Shown here piece by piece: positions 1 through 8,027 of a stretch of 14,526 bases of DNA. The stretch's first letter is position 1, and every line of letters starts with the position of its first letter. The translations under genes were made by a program, and so were the position numbers. Below the pieces are notes generated by a model. The model saw nothing but the letters and a program-made list of their open reading frames with translations, was not told where the DNA came from and did no database searches. Origin of the DNA: Pseudomonadota bacterium (GTDB lineage Bacteria > Pseudomonadota > Gammaproteobacteria > Burkholderiales > Burkholderiaceae_C); assembly GCA_023396625.1 (NCBI GenBank), contig JAEWVY010000055.1, forward strand, positions 1-14,526, in the 5' to 3' direction.

Positions 1-54
1 GTTTTGGCCCGATACACCCCCCGCGAACCGCAACGGGAGCGCCCAGGCGTGCTG

Positions 55-309
55 TCAGGCCGGCATGGCCTCTGGGTTACTGTCCGTCGCGGTCGAGAAA
101 TTCACCGCCCGCCCCGGCACGATGGTCGAAATGGCATGCTTGTAGACCATTTGGGTCACCGTGTTGCGCAACAAAACGACATATTGATCGAACGATTCGA
201 TCTGACCCTGAAGTTTGATGCCATTGACGAGGTAAATCGACACCGGAACATGTTCCCGGCGCAGCGTGTTGAGGAAGGGGTCTTGCAAGAGTTGCCCTTT
301 GTTGCTCAC
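55..309 (-). CDS. hfq: RNA chaperone Hfq
   Basis: Hfq forms a hexameric Sm-like ring that pairs small RNAs with mRNAs and affects their stability. The 84-residue product carries the Sm1 region with VPVSIYLVNGIKLQGQIESF (residues 21-40) and the Sm2 motif YKH (56-58). The proximal-face residues match E. coli except that E. coli Phe42 is Tyr43 here. Rim arginines are R17 and R18. The C-terminal tail is short, about 15 residues. I chose the GTG at 307-309 because it gives the usual Hfq N-terminus and has a GGAG ribosome binding site at 316-319, six bases upstream; a longer frame from 354 adds 15 unrelated residues. It lies about 120 bases downstream of der. In related genomes hflX follows, but only 54 bases remain here and no hflX start can be confirmed. 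Confidence 0.97.
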   Translation of the reverse strand: MSNKGQLLQDPFLNTLRREHVPVSIYLVNGIKLQGQIESFDQYVVLLRNTVTQMVYKHAISTIVPGRAVNFSTATDSNPEAMPA

Positions 310-315
310 GATATT

Positions 316-319
316 CTCC
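316..319 (-). promoter_or_regulatory. Ribosome binding site of hfq
   Basis: GGAG on the minus strand, six bases before the GTG at 307-309. It decides the hfq start in favour of the short 84-residue form. Confidence 0.8.
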
Positions 320-344
320 GTGTTCAGAAGTTGTAGTGGTGCGA

Positions 345-368
345 ACCTTACCACATGGGGTACCCCAT
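345..368 (-). promoter_or_regulatory. Candidate hfq control region: extended -10-like site plus palindrome
   Basis: In the der-hfq gap the minus strand reads TGGTAAGGT (345-353), which resembles an extended -10 element (TGn followed by TAAGGT). Directly upstream is a perfect 14-base palindrome, ATGGGGTACCCCAT (355-368). No good -35 hexamer lies at 17 bases (GCCGGA), so this is only a candidate. In RNA the palindrome could fold as a 5-bp stem with a GUAC loop. Confidence 0.25.
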
Positions 369-429
369 CCGGCTATTTGCTCGCCGCAAGACCCTTGTGG
401 CGGACGGAAAAACGATGCCTCCCAGGCGT

Positions 430-1773
430 TTATTTCTCGTTTCGATCCACAAAAGGATTGATCGACGACTTCATTTCGATGCGCAATGGCGTTCCCACCA
501 GATCGAAAGCCTTGCGAAAGCGACTTTCCAGGAATCGCTTGTAGGCCTCAGTCACGTGCTCCAGCGAGTTGCCATGCACCACGATGACCGGTGGGTTCAT
601 GCCGCCCTGATGGGCGTAGCGTAGCTTGGGACGGAACATCCCGGCCCGCTGGGGAGACTGGAATTGCACCGCCTCAAGCAACAGCCGGGTCAGTACGGGT
701 GTGGGCATTTTCCTTGTTGCAGCCTTGTGCGCCTGGACAATCGAAGTCCACAGCGGCCCCAAGCCCTGGCGTTTGCGTGCCGAGATGAAGTGCAGATTTG
801 CGAACTTCAGGAAAGCAAGCCTGTTCTCGATCGAGCGCCGCAGCAAACTCCGTTGGTACTCGTCGATTGCGTCCCATTTGTTGACCGCCAGCACGACAGC
901 CCGCCCACTTTCGAGAACATAGCCCGCAATATGCGCATCCTGATCCGTCACACCCTGCGTCGCGTCGAGCAGGAGCAAAACCACGTCGGCTGACTCGATC
1001 GCCTGCAAAGTCTTCACCACCGAAAACTTCTCGATGGCCTCGAATACCCTGCCCTTGCGCCGCAGCCCCGCGGTATCAATCAGCTCAAACCGCTGCCCCG
1101 CCTTTTCAAAAGGCACCGAGATGGCATCCCTCGTCGTGCCAGGCAAGTCAAAGGCAATCAGCCGCTCTTCCCCAAGCCACGTGTTGATCAGCGTGGATTT
1201 ACCGACGTTGGGCCGCCCCGCCACGGCCAGGCGGACGACATCGGTGTCGCGCGGCGTGTCTTCGTCCTCAGCGCCATGATGATCGAGTTTCCGCAGGGCC
1301 GATTCAACCAAGCCTCGAATACCTTGTCCATGCGCCGCGGACACGGCCACAACTTCGCCCAGACCCAGCTCAAAGAATTCCGACAGTTGGACACCCTCGT
1401 GCATGCCTTCGGCTTTGTTCGCCGTCAGAATGCATGGCTTGCCGAGTTTGCGCAGGTAGCGGGCAATTTCATGATCTTGCGCCGTCACACCGGCCCGGGC
1501 GTCCACCACGAACAGCACGACATCCGCTTCGGCAACGGCTTGGCGCGTCTGTTTCGCCATTTCCTGATAGATCCCGGTCGCGGCATCGGGCTCGAATCCC
1601 CCCGTGTCGATCACAATGAACGCCTGGCTGCCCAAACGGGCATTGCCATAGTGCCGGTCCCGGGTCAGCCCGGAAAAATCGGCCACGATGGCGTCCCTGG
1701 ACTTGGTCAGCCGATTGAAAAGTGTCGACTTTCCGACATTGGGTCGCCCCACGAGGGCCAGAACTGGCTTCAC
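430..1773 (-). CDS. der: Ribosome assembly GTPase Der (EngA)
   Basis: Der is an essential GTPase with two tandem G domains that helps mature the 50S ribosomal subunit. The 447-residue length is normal. G domain 1 has GRPNVGKS (9-16), DTGG (56-59) and NKAE (119-122). G domain 2 has GRPNVGKS (186-193), DTAG (233-236), NKWD (298-301) and a G5 Ser-Ala (331-332). A KH-like domain fills about 355-440. The first G4 motif has Glu where NKxD is usual; from memory this variant is common in betaproteobacterial Der. The start is GTG (1771-1773), 17 bases after the bamB stop, with only a weak Shine-Dalgarno sequence, so translation probably depends on bamB. The bamB-der pairing is conserved in E. coli. 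Confidence 0.97.
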   Translation of the reverse strand: MKPVLALVGRPNVGKSTLFNRLTKSRDAIVADFSGLTRDRHYGNARLGSQAFIVIDTGGFEPDAATGIYQEMAKQTRQAVAEADVVLFVVDARAGVTAQDHEIARYLRKLGKPCILTANKAEGMHEGVQLSEFFELGLGEVVAVSAAHGQGIRGLVESALRKLDHHGAEDEDTPRDTDVVRLAVAGRPNVGKSTLINTWLGEERLIAFDLPGTTRDAISVPFEKAGQRFELIDTAGLRRKGRVFEAIEKFSVVKTLQAIESADVVLLLLDATQGVTDQDAHIAGYVLESGRAVVLAVNKWDAIDEYQRSLLRRSIENRLAFLKFANLHFISARKRQGLGPLWTSIVQAHKAATRKMPTPVLTRLLLEAVQFQSPQRAGMFRPKLRYAHQGGMNPPVIVVHGNSLEHVTEAYKRFLESRFRKAFDLVGTPLRIEMKSSINPFVDRNEK

Positions 1774-1791
1774 TTCAACGAACTCGAGCCG

Positions 1792-2928
1792 CTATTGAGG
1801 CCTGAAGCCAAACACACCACCGTTGCGCGTCACGACAACCAGTGTCTCGGCGGCCAGGACCGGCGCCGCGGCAATGGCCGAGCCGTCGGTGCTCAAACGG
1901 TTGAGCGGGCTGCCATCCTCAACCGACAGCATGTGAACCAAGCCTGCGCCATCGCCCACCACGACCGAGCGGCCAGCCACGACGGGCGCCGTCAACCCGC
2001 GATACCGCAGCCGATCGCTAGACCAGCGCCGCTCTCCACTGGCGCGACTCCAGGCGACCACGGTCCCGTCTGCTTCCGATCCAAACAGCATCGTCATGTT
2101 CCCCGCCACGCCCACCGAGCCGCTGGCCGGCTGAGTCCACTGCACAGTCCCTCGGCGAGTGTCGACACAACCCACACTGGTCTGAAAAGCGCGAGCGCAC
2201 ACGACACTGCCCTGCCTGCTGACCTGACTGACCAGATCAACCAACCGTTCCACATCGTTGATGCCCCGCGGAGTGGCCAGCGGCGCTTCCCAACGCTCAC
2301 TCCCAGTCAGCGGATTGAAGCCCACAAGCCGCCCGGACACCCCCGCCACCAACGTATCCTCCACAGGCAAAAGCACCCCGGATTGCCGCAGCACCAGGGA
2401 TTCCCCGGGGCGGGAACGTGTCCACAAGCGGTGTCCTGTCGCCGCGTCGAACGCCATCACGGAACGATCTCCCGCAAGCACGAAGACTCGCGCGCCGGCG
2501 ACCAAGGGCGCGGTATATACCTGCGCCCCCAGTTTCTGCCGCCATACCTCGCGCCCACGGTCAAACACAACCAACCGATTCGAACGGGTCACCACCGCCG
2601 CCATCTGGCCGTCGCTGCCCACACCAGCGCTCAGTGCCTCACCGGCATTGCCACGCCAAATTTCACGCCCTGACTCGGGGTCGAGGGCCAAGACCACGCC
2701 GTCACTGCCAGCGATCATGACCCGACGGTCGTTCACGCGAACATCCAGCGGGAAATCCACCCCCCCCAGTTTGGCACTCCACACCTGCCGTACACCAATC
2801 AACGCCGCGTTTGGCGGCAACTCGGCCGGCTTCGGCTTTTCCGGCCCACTGGCACACCCGATCAGCACCGACGACAGCCCGACAAGAAATGGGCGTCTGA
2901 AAACAAGATTTCTCACGCGCACCCTCAC
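1792..2928 (-). CDS. bamB: Outer membrane assembly lipoprotein BamB
   Basis: BamB is the beta-propeller lipoprotein of the BAM complex, which inserts beta-barrel proteins into the outer membrane. The 378-residue product has a basic N-terminus, a hydrophobic stretch and the lipobox LIGC with lipidated Cys25. Ala follows the Cys, consistent with Lol-dependent sorting to the outer membrane. The rest holds repeated PQQ-like blades, such as the segments around VLALDPESGREIWRG, VMAFDAATGHRLWTR and LVGFNPLTGSERWEA. The GTG at 2926-2928 overlaps the yfgM TGA and has AGGG eight bases upstream. A second in-frame GTG at 2914-2916 has GAGGG five bases upstream and would remove only four residues, so the start is uncertain by that much. 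Position between yfgM and der matches E. coli. Confidence 0.95.
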   Translation of the reverse strand: MRVRVRNLVFRRPFLVGLSSVLIGCASGPEKPKPAELPPNAALIGVRQVWSAKLGGVDFPLDVRVNDRRVMIAGSDGVVLALDPESGREIWRGNAGEALSAGVGSDGQMAAVVTRSNRLVVFDRGREVWRQKLGAQVYTAPLVAGARVFVLAGDRSVMAFDAATGHRLWTRSRPGESLVLRQSGVLLPVEDTLVAGVSGRLVGFNPLTGSERWEAPLATPRGINDVERLVDLVSQVSRQGSVVCARAFQTSVGCVDTRRGTVQWTQPASGSVGVAGNMTMLFGSEADGTVVAWSRASGERRWSSDRLRYRGLTAPVVAGRSVVVGDGAGLVHMLSVEDGSPLNRLSTDGSAIAAAPVLAAETLVVVTRNGGVFGFRPQ

Positions 2929-3608
2929 TTCACTGACCCTGCGGGCGCCCCGGCGTGATCGACCGCCGATGCGTCCACACCAAGTGCTGCAAGCTTCACT
3001 TCCACGAGCCGACGGTATCCATTCTCTGCCTCGAGCAAAGAGTAAGCTTTTTTGTATTCGGCAATCGCTTCTGCCCCCTTCCCTTGCAACGAGAGAATAT
3101 CTCCCCGTCGATCGGCCACCAGCGACTGGAACTCCTTCGGAAATTCACCCGCAAGTTGCCCCAAAGCTTCATCGTAGGCCTTCTGGCTCACCAGCACGCC
3201 CGCGAGCCGTAGCCGTGCGATAGCTGCGTAGGCATCACCAGGCGCTTTTTCCACGACCCACGACAGTGCGTCCCTCGATGCATCGATCTTGTCTTTTTCA
3301 AAGAACACTTTCGCCGCAAGCAGGGCCGCCTGCCTTGCGTAAATCGTCGAACCGAACTTGTCCTTCATGTCACCAAAGGCCCGCTCAAGACGTGCCACGT
3401 CACCCTGCGTAACCGCTCGATCGACTTCGTCGAACAGTGCCGCCGACTGCATGGCCTGGTTGCGTTGCCAGTACTGATAGCCGTTCCACGCAGCATAGGC
3501 GCCCAGAACCGCAATGAGAACCCAGGTGATCAAGTCACCGTAGGACTTCCAGAAGTGCTTGAGCTGGTCAAGCTGTTCCTGTTCTTCAAGATCGAGATGT
3601 TGTGCCAT
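2925..3608 (-). CDS. yfgM: YfgM-type membrane-anchored periplasmic TPR protein
   Basis: In E. coli, YfgM is an inner-membrane protein that associates with PpiD and the SecYEG translocon and is linked to delivery of envelope proteins. The 227-residue product begins with an acidic cytosolic segment (1-20) and has one transmembrane helix at about 24-43 (ITWVLIAVLGAYAAW). A periplasmic alpha-helical region with TPR-like repeats follows, for example around ARQAALLAAKVF and AEAIAEYKKAYSLL. I chose the ATG at 3606-3608, which gives the usual family N-terminus; the frame stays open upstream into hisS, but that extension is not family-like. It starts 13 bases after the hisS stop with a poor ribosome binding site and overlaps bamB by 3 bases. 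Its position between hisS and bamB is as in E. coli. YfgM is also called AncA. Confidence 0.92.
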   Translation of the reverse strand: MAQHLDLEEQEQLDQLKHFWKSYGDLITWVLIAVLGAYAAWNGYQYWQRNQAMQSAALFDEVDRAVTQGDVARLERAFGDMKDKFGSTIYARQAALLAAKVFFEKDKIDASRDALSWVVEKAPGDAYAAIARLRLAGVLVSQKAYDEALGQLAGEFPKEFQSLVADRRGDILSLQGKGAEAIAEYKKAYSLLEAENGYRRLVEVKLAALGVDASAVDHAGAPAGSVK

Positions 3609-3621
3609 GACGCTGCGGATG

Positions 3622-4938
3622 TTATGCGTGCGATTGTAGGGTGTGGGCCCAGCTCGAAAGCTCGTCCAGTGAACGCAAGGTCTGCGCCCCGTCCTCACGC
3701 AGAGGCTTGACAGAGACGGCACCGTTCGCAAGCTCATCTGCTCCGAAAACAAGCGCAAAACGGGCTTTGCTGGCGTCGGCCTTCTTGAACTGAGCCTTCA
3801 TGCTGCCGTGGCTCTCACCGCCCGCTGCATGCATCTGGACAGAAACGCCCGCTGCTCGCAGGGCCTGCAGCGTCTTCAGCACCAAGGGCCAGGCACTGGC
3901 ATCCGGGACCACGGCATACACATCGGGCGCGGGCACAGACGGCCCGAGTCCATGCTCTCGAACCAGCTCAAGTACCCGCTCCACACCCAGGGCCCAGCCC
4001 ACCGCAGGTGCCGATTTCCCACCAATTTGCTCAATCAGTCCGTCGTATCGCCCACCGCCGCATATGGTGCCCTGCGTTCCCAGGCTCTCCGTCACGAACT
4101 CGAAAACCGTGAGGTTGTAATAGTCCATGCCGCGTACAAGCCGTGGATTGATGGTGTAGCTCACGCCGCAGGCCTCGAGCATACGGGTCACCGCGTCAAA
4201 GTGGGCCCGGGACAGATCTCCGAGAAAATCCATCAGACGCGGTGCCGTCGCGACCACCTCCTGCAGAACAGGGTTCTTCGTATCAAGAATCCGCAGGGGG
4301 TTGGTGTACAAGCGGCGACGCGCCTCCTCATCCAGCATTTCGGCGTGGCGCTCCAGGTGAGCGATCAGTGCGGCTCGATGGGCCAGACGTTCGTCCGGCT
4401 GGCCAAGGGAATTCAATTCCAAGCGCACATCCCTGAGCCCCAGCTCCTTCCAGAGTGCGTCAGCCAACACGATGAGCTCGGCATCGATTTCCGGCCCCTT
4501 AAATCCCAGCGCCTCGGCCCCGATCTGGTGAAATTGACGGTAGCGACCCCGTTGCGGCCGTTCGTGCCTGAACATCGGCCCCATGTAATAGAGGCGCCGG
4601 CCCCCTTCATAAAGCATGGAATGCTCCACAACGGCGCGAACCACGCCGGCGGTGCACTCGGGACGCAATGTCAACTCCTCGCCATTGAGATGGTCGACGA
4701 AGGAGTACATCTCCTTTTCAACGATATCAGTGACCTCACCCAGGCTACGCACAAACAGTCCCGTGGGTTCCACGATGGGGGTGCGAATATTCTTGTAGGC
4801 GTGGCGAGACATCAGCGCGCGCACCTTGTCTTCGACCCACTCCCACATGGCCGAATCCGGCGGCAGAATGTCGTTCATGCCTTTGACGGCGGTAAGCTTT
4901 CTTTCTGTAGTGGGCCCCATTTTTTTGGAATTTTCCAT
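3622..4938 (-). CDS. hisS: Histidyl-tRNA synthetase
   Basis: HisRS is a class II aminoacyl-tRNA synthetase that charges tRNA-His in the cytosol. The 438-residue product has motif 2 (FRHERPQRGRYRQFHQ, 123-138), the histidine-binding signature LVRGMDYYNLT (267-277), a GGGRYDGL loop (294-301) and motif 3 ending GVER (318-321). An anticodon-binding domain covers about 338-438. The ATG at 4936-4938 follows the ispG stop by two bases with GGA close upstream. A run of seven A residues lies just inside the gene (minus strand, 4920-4926) and directly precedes an in-frame second ATG (codon 7), so a six-residue-shorter start is possible. Neighbours ispG and yfgM match the conserved E. coli order. Confidence 0.97.
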   Translation of the reverse strand: MENSKKMGPTTERKLTAVKGMNDILPPDSAMWEWVEDKVRALMSRHAYKNIRTPIVEPTGLFVRSLGEVTDIVEKEMYSFVDHLNGEELTLRPECTAGVVRAVVEHSMLYEGGRRLYYMGPMFRHERPQRGRYRQFHQIGAEALGFKGPEIDAELIVLADALWKELGLRDVRLELNSLGQPDERLAHRAALIAHLERHAEMLDEEARRRLYTNPLRILDTKNPVLQEVVATAPRLMDFLGDLSRAHFDAVTRMLEACGVSYTINPRLVRGMDYYNLTVFEFVTESLGTQGTICGGGRYDGLIEQIGGKSAPAVGWALGVERVLELVREHGLGPSVPAPDVYAVVPDASAWPLVLKTLQALRAAGVSVQMHAAGGESHGSMKAQFKKADASKARFALVFGADELANGAVSVKPLREDGAQTLRSLDELSSWAHTLQSHA

Positions 4939-4940
4939 GC

Positions 4941-6221
4941 TCAGTCCGTCCGAGCAGTCTTGGCTGCACCGAAGCGGTTCTCTATGTAACTTGAGACCAG
5001 TTCTTGAAACTCTTGCGCGATTCGGTCCCCTCGCAGGGTCTGGCGTCTTTCGCCGTCGATGAACACAGGTGCCGCAGGTGCCTCACCCGTGCCAGGCAGA
5101 CTGATGCCAATATCCGCATGCTTGCTTTCGCCGGGGCCATTCACAATGCAGCCCATCACGGCGACCTTGAGTTTTTCCACTCCGGGATAGCGGGTACGCC
5201 AGACCGGCATCTGCGACCGAAGAAAATCGTCGATCTGCTTGGCCAATTCCTGAAAAGTACTGCTGGTGGTTCGCCCACACCCAGGACAGGCGGTCACACG
5301 GGGAGTAAAGCTCCGCATACCCAACGCCTGCAGGATTTCGGACGCCACCACGACCTCCTGGGTACGGACCTCCCCTGGCTGGGGTGTCAGGGAGACACGA
5401 ATCGTGTCGCCAATGCCTTCCTGCAACAAGATGGAAAGGGCCGCGGCCGACGCCACCGTGCCGCGGCTGCCCATGCCCGCCTCGGTCAGCCCGAGATGGA
5501 GTGCGTAGTCACAACGGCGCGCCAGCTCGCGATACACTGAAATCAGGTCCTGCACCCCGCTGACCTTGCAGGACAACACGATCTGCCGCCCGTCCAGGCC
5601 CATCTGCTCTGCCTGTTTCGCCGAACCGATGGCTGAACTGATCAGCGCTTCGTACATGACCTGGCGCGCGTCCCAGGGCTGGCTGCGGTGGCTGTTCTCG
5701 TCCATGAGATTCGCCAGGAGCTCCTGATCGAGGCTCCCCCAGTTCACGCCGATACGCACCGGTTTGTCCCAACGCATCGCGGCTTCGATCATCTGGCCGA
5801 ATTGCACGTCGCGCTTGGCACCCTTGCCCACATTCCCGGGATTGATCCGGTACTTGGACAAGGCGCGGGCACATGCCGGATAGTCAGTCAAAAGGCGATG
5901 CCCGTTGTAGTGGAAATCACCAATCAGGGGCACGTCGACTCCCATGCGGTCGAGTTGTTCGCGCACGTGGGGCACGGCCTCGGCGGCTTCAGGGGTATTG
6001 ACCGTGAGCCGGACCAATTCCGAACCCGCCAGAGCCAGTTCCTTGACCTGGATCGCAGTGCCAATCACGTCCACCGTGTCCGTATTGGTCATCGATTGAA
6101 TGCGAACCGGCGCGTCACCTCCCACCGTCACGACGCGCGCATCCCACACGACACGTGCCTGCCTGGAACGGCGCGGATGCGGCTGGGCTATTTCGGTGGG
6201 CTGAAAGGCAGCAACGGTCAT
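4941..6221 (-). CDS. ispG: 4-hydroxy-3-methylbut-2-en-1-yl diphosphate synthase IspG (GcpE)
   Basis: IspG is the penultimate enzyme of the MEP isoprenoid pathway. It reductively converts MEcPP to HMBPP with a [4Fe-4S] cluster. The 426-residue product has the N-terminal TIM-barrel part (about 25-290) and the C-terminal iron-sulfur domain. The cluster ligands are visible as Cys312 and Cys315 (ACPGCGRT) and Cys358 (MGCIVNGPGE), with the conserved Glu365 of NGPGE. There is no large insertion of the kind seen in plant and some bacterial long forms beyond the usual proteobacterial loops. The ATG at 6219-6221 overlaps the rodZ stop in an ATGA arrangement, implying translational coupling. A rodZ-ispG-hisS order is also found in E. 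coli. Confidence 0.97.
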   Translation of the reverse strand: MTVAAFQPTEIAQPHPRRSRQARVVWDARVVTVGGDAPVRIQSMTNTDTVDVIGTAIQVKELALAGSELVRLTVNTPEAAEAVPHVREQLDRMGVDVPLIGDFHYNGHRLLTDYPACARALSKYRINPGNVGKGAKRDVQFGQMIEAAMRWDKPVRIGVNWGSLDQELLANLMDENSHRSQPWDARQVMYEALISSAIGSAKQAEQMGLDGRQIVLSCKVSGVQDLISVYRELARRCDYALHLGLTEAGMGSRGTVASAAALSILLQEGIGDTIRVSLTPQPGEVRTQEVVVASEILQALGMRSFTPRVTACPGCGRTTSSTFQELAKQIDDFLRSQMPVWRTRYPGVEKLKVAVMGCIVNGPGESKHADIGISLPGTGEAPAAPVFIDGERRQTLRGDRIAQEFQELVSSYIENRFGAAKTARTD

Positions 6222-7189
6222 TTCACTTCGAAGCGGGCAATGTTGTTCCTGGCCTGCGCCATGAGATCAATGGCCTGTCCCCTGACTTCCACCGAAGTCA
6301 CGTCAGCCCGTCCCACCAGCACTGAAAGCGGGGGATTCCCAGAAACATGGGCCGACTCGCCGGTGGCGAGCAGCTTGCGAAACACCACGGCACCGCGGCT
6401 GTCGGTCACCTCGACCCATGACTCGGCGGAGGTTTTGAACACCAACAAATCCGCTGGTTGCGGCGTCTGCGCTGCGCTCGCGGCGAGCGCATTTCCCGGT
6501 ACCACCGGGACCGCCACTGCCGCCTGCGTGCCAACCGGTTCCGCGACGCCTGACGCTGGTACGGCTTGCGGCGATGTCACGAATCGGCCTGCCGACTCAA
6601 GCGCAGCGCCCGTGGCGGGAAGTGAGGCCACGAGCCCAACCCCATTCGGGGTTTCCCGGATTTCCCCCTGTTTCTCCTGAGTGAGAGGCGCTGCCGCGGA
6701 CACCACGGTTCCCTCTTCTCGCAGGGGCATCCATTGCGCGAGCACACGTTCCACCGTCGGCCACAGCATCAACCCCAGCGCACCCGCCACCAGCACCGCC
6801 ACCGCCAGCATCAGGAGGCGGGAGCCTGGCTGCCACCCCCCCGCCAGGCCCAGATTGGCGCCACCCACCCGTCGAAAGGGTTCATTGAGTCCAGTCTCCA
6901 CCGTCATCGTGGCCGCGGGGGCGGCGGGAAGTCGGCTCAGCACGGGCGCAGGATCGATCTTCAGCACCCGGCAGACACTGCCTGCCAGCGCACGGATGAA
7001 CACGGCATCGGGCAACTCGTCCCAACGCTCTGCTTCCAGCGCCTCCAACCGCCGGACGGGCACCTTCAACGCGACCGCCAAGGCGGCCACGTGCATGCCT
7101 GCCGCTTCCCGGGCCGACCGGAGCATGGTCCCCGCACCCGGAGCCATGTCCGGCGCTGCGTCGGAAGGAGAGATGTTCAATTCACTCAT
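6218..7189 (-). CDS. rodZ: RodZ-like cytoskeletal membrane protein
   Basis: RodZ links the MreB cytoskeleton to the peptidoglycan elongation machinery at the inner membrane. The 323-residue product has an N-terminal helix-turn-helix domain (about 20-80, TMLRSAREAAGMHVAALAVA and following). One transmembrane helix lies at about 124-143 (LLMLAVAVLVAGALGLMLW), followed by an Ala/Pro/Val-rich low-complexity periplasmic linker (about 160-245) and a C-terminal beta-rich domain of the DUF4115 type (about 246-320). I chose the ATG at 7187-7189, which overlaps the pilF stop and has GGAG at 7196-7199, six bases upstream; a GTG at 7199-7201 would add four residues but would use up that binding site. Assignment rests on domain layout and on location between pilF and ispG; the linker itself is poorly conserved in the family. 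Confidence 0.92.
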   Translation of the reverse strand: MSELNISPSDAAPDMAPGAGTMLRSAREAAGMHVAALAVALKVPVRRLEALEAERWDELPDAVFIRALAGSVCRVLKIDPAPVLSRLPAAPAATMTVETGLNEPFRRVGGANLGLAGGWQPGSRLLMLAVAVLVAGALGLMLWPTVERVLAQWMPLREEGTVVSAAAPLTQEKQGEIRETPNGVGLVASLPATGAALESAGRFVTSPQAVPASGVAEPVGTQAAVAVPVVPGNALAASAAQTPQPADLLVFKTSAESWVEVTDSRGAVVFRKLLATGESAHVSGNPPLSVLVGRADVTSVEVRGQAIDLMAQARNNIARFEVK

Positions 7190-8027
7190 CGAACGCTCCA
7201 CGTTCGTAGTTCACAGCTTCCTTCGACTGGGGAAACCGACGCTTCAACTGATCTCCGAGCTGTCGCATCGCAGCTGTGTTGTTCATGCGCCGCTCCACCC
7301 GTATGCCCAGCCACAATGACTCGGCATTGGCCTGCTCGGAGTTGTTCAACCGGCGGATATAGAACTGAGCCCGCTTGAAGTCGCCGCGCAGATACAACAG
7401 CTGCGCCAGATTGAAACCCGTGACCGGATTGGCTGCATCGAGCTCATAGGAACGCGCCAGGCTGCGCTCCGCCTGTTCGCGCTGTCCAGCCCGGGCTTCA
7501 CACAGTCCCTGCGCCAGGAACGTCTTGGCCTTGTCGAGGTAGATGGGGTTTTCCAGTGCCTGGGCAAACACCTGCAGCGCCTCGGGATAGCGCTGCGCCT
7601 GGCAAAGATACCAGCCGTAATTGTGCAGCGCGCCAGCATCCCTGGCGTTCAACGAAATCGCCCGCCGGAAACTTTCCTCGGCCAGTTGGGGCGCGTTCAT
7701 TCGCATGTACACCAACCCTCGCAGGTTGTAGGCCTCGGCGAAGGAAGGATCGATCGCCAGCACCTGCTTGAGCTCATCCAGAGCCACCGTGGTCTGCCCC
7801 TGTTCGAAGTAGCCCACAGCAAGCGCTAGCCGCAGCCGTGCCCGCCGGCGCGTCTCCGGCTCGTCGGACTCCGTCAGCAGTTCGGGGTTGGACGCACTCG
7901 AAATGGCGCCCCCTGCCGCACCCTGGGCCGCGCATCCGGCCAGACCCGCGCAGAGCCAGACCCCGCCCCCGAGTACAGCCCACAGTACACCGGTTCGAAC
8001 CCCTCTCGCAAACATGCCGATGGTCAC
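7182..8027 (-). CDS. pilF: Type IV pilus biogenesis lipoprotein PilF/PilW (TPR)
   Basis: PilF (PilW) is an outer-membrane TPR lipoprotein that acts as pilotin for the PilQ secretin in type IV pili. The 281-residue product has a signal peptide with lipobox LAGC (29-32, lipidated Cys32). Several TPR units follow, at about 66-93 (VGYFEQGQTTVALDELKQVL), 98-127, 133-162, 168-197 and 203-230. The GTG at 8025-8027 overlaps the rlmN stop and has GGAG at 8035-8038, seven bases upstream. An ATG at codon 5 is a less supported alternative. The rlmN-pilF-rodZ order is typical of pseudomonads and betaproteobacteria. A TPR lipoprotein with another partner cannot be excluded without pilQ in view. Confidence 0.9.
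   Translation of the reverse strand: MTIGMFARGVRTGVLWAVLGGGVWLCAGLAGCAAQGAAGGAISSASNPELLTESDEPETRRRARLRLALAVGYFEQGQTTVALDELKQVLAIDPSFAEAYNLRGLVYMRMNAPQLAEESFRRAISLNARDAGALHNYGWYLCQAQRYPEALQVFAQALENPIYLDKAKTFLAQGLCEARAGQREQAERSLARSYELDAANPVTGFNLAQLLYLRGDFKRAQFYIRRLNNSEQANAESLWLGIRVERRMNNTAAMRQLGDQLKRRFPQSKEAVNYERGAFDE
7196..7199 (-). promoter_or_regulatory. Ribosome binding site of rodZ inside the pilF 3' end
   Basis: GGAG on the minus strand, six bases before the ATG at 7187-7189. It favours the MSELN start over the GTG at 7199-7201. Confidence 0.65.

Noticed and set aside
1..54. Possible hflX start downstream of hfq
   Set aside because: hflX is expected here from gene order, but only a GTG at 15-17 after a G-run is visible and too few codons remain to recognise the protein.
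408..427. Small hairpin followed by five T residues after der (minus strand)
   Set aside because: The stem is only four base pairs and the T-run is four bases away, too weak to call a terminator.
1276..2673. A 465-codon open frame on the plus strand opposite der and bamB
   Set aside because: It spans two well-supported genes and their junction, has a low-complexity His/Pro/Arg composition and no family likeness.
3808..4989. A 393-codon open frame on the plus strand opposite hisS
   Set aside because: Antisense shadow of a clear HisRS gene; no independent start signal or motif.
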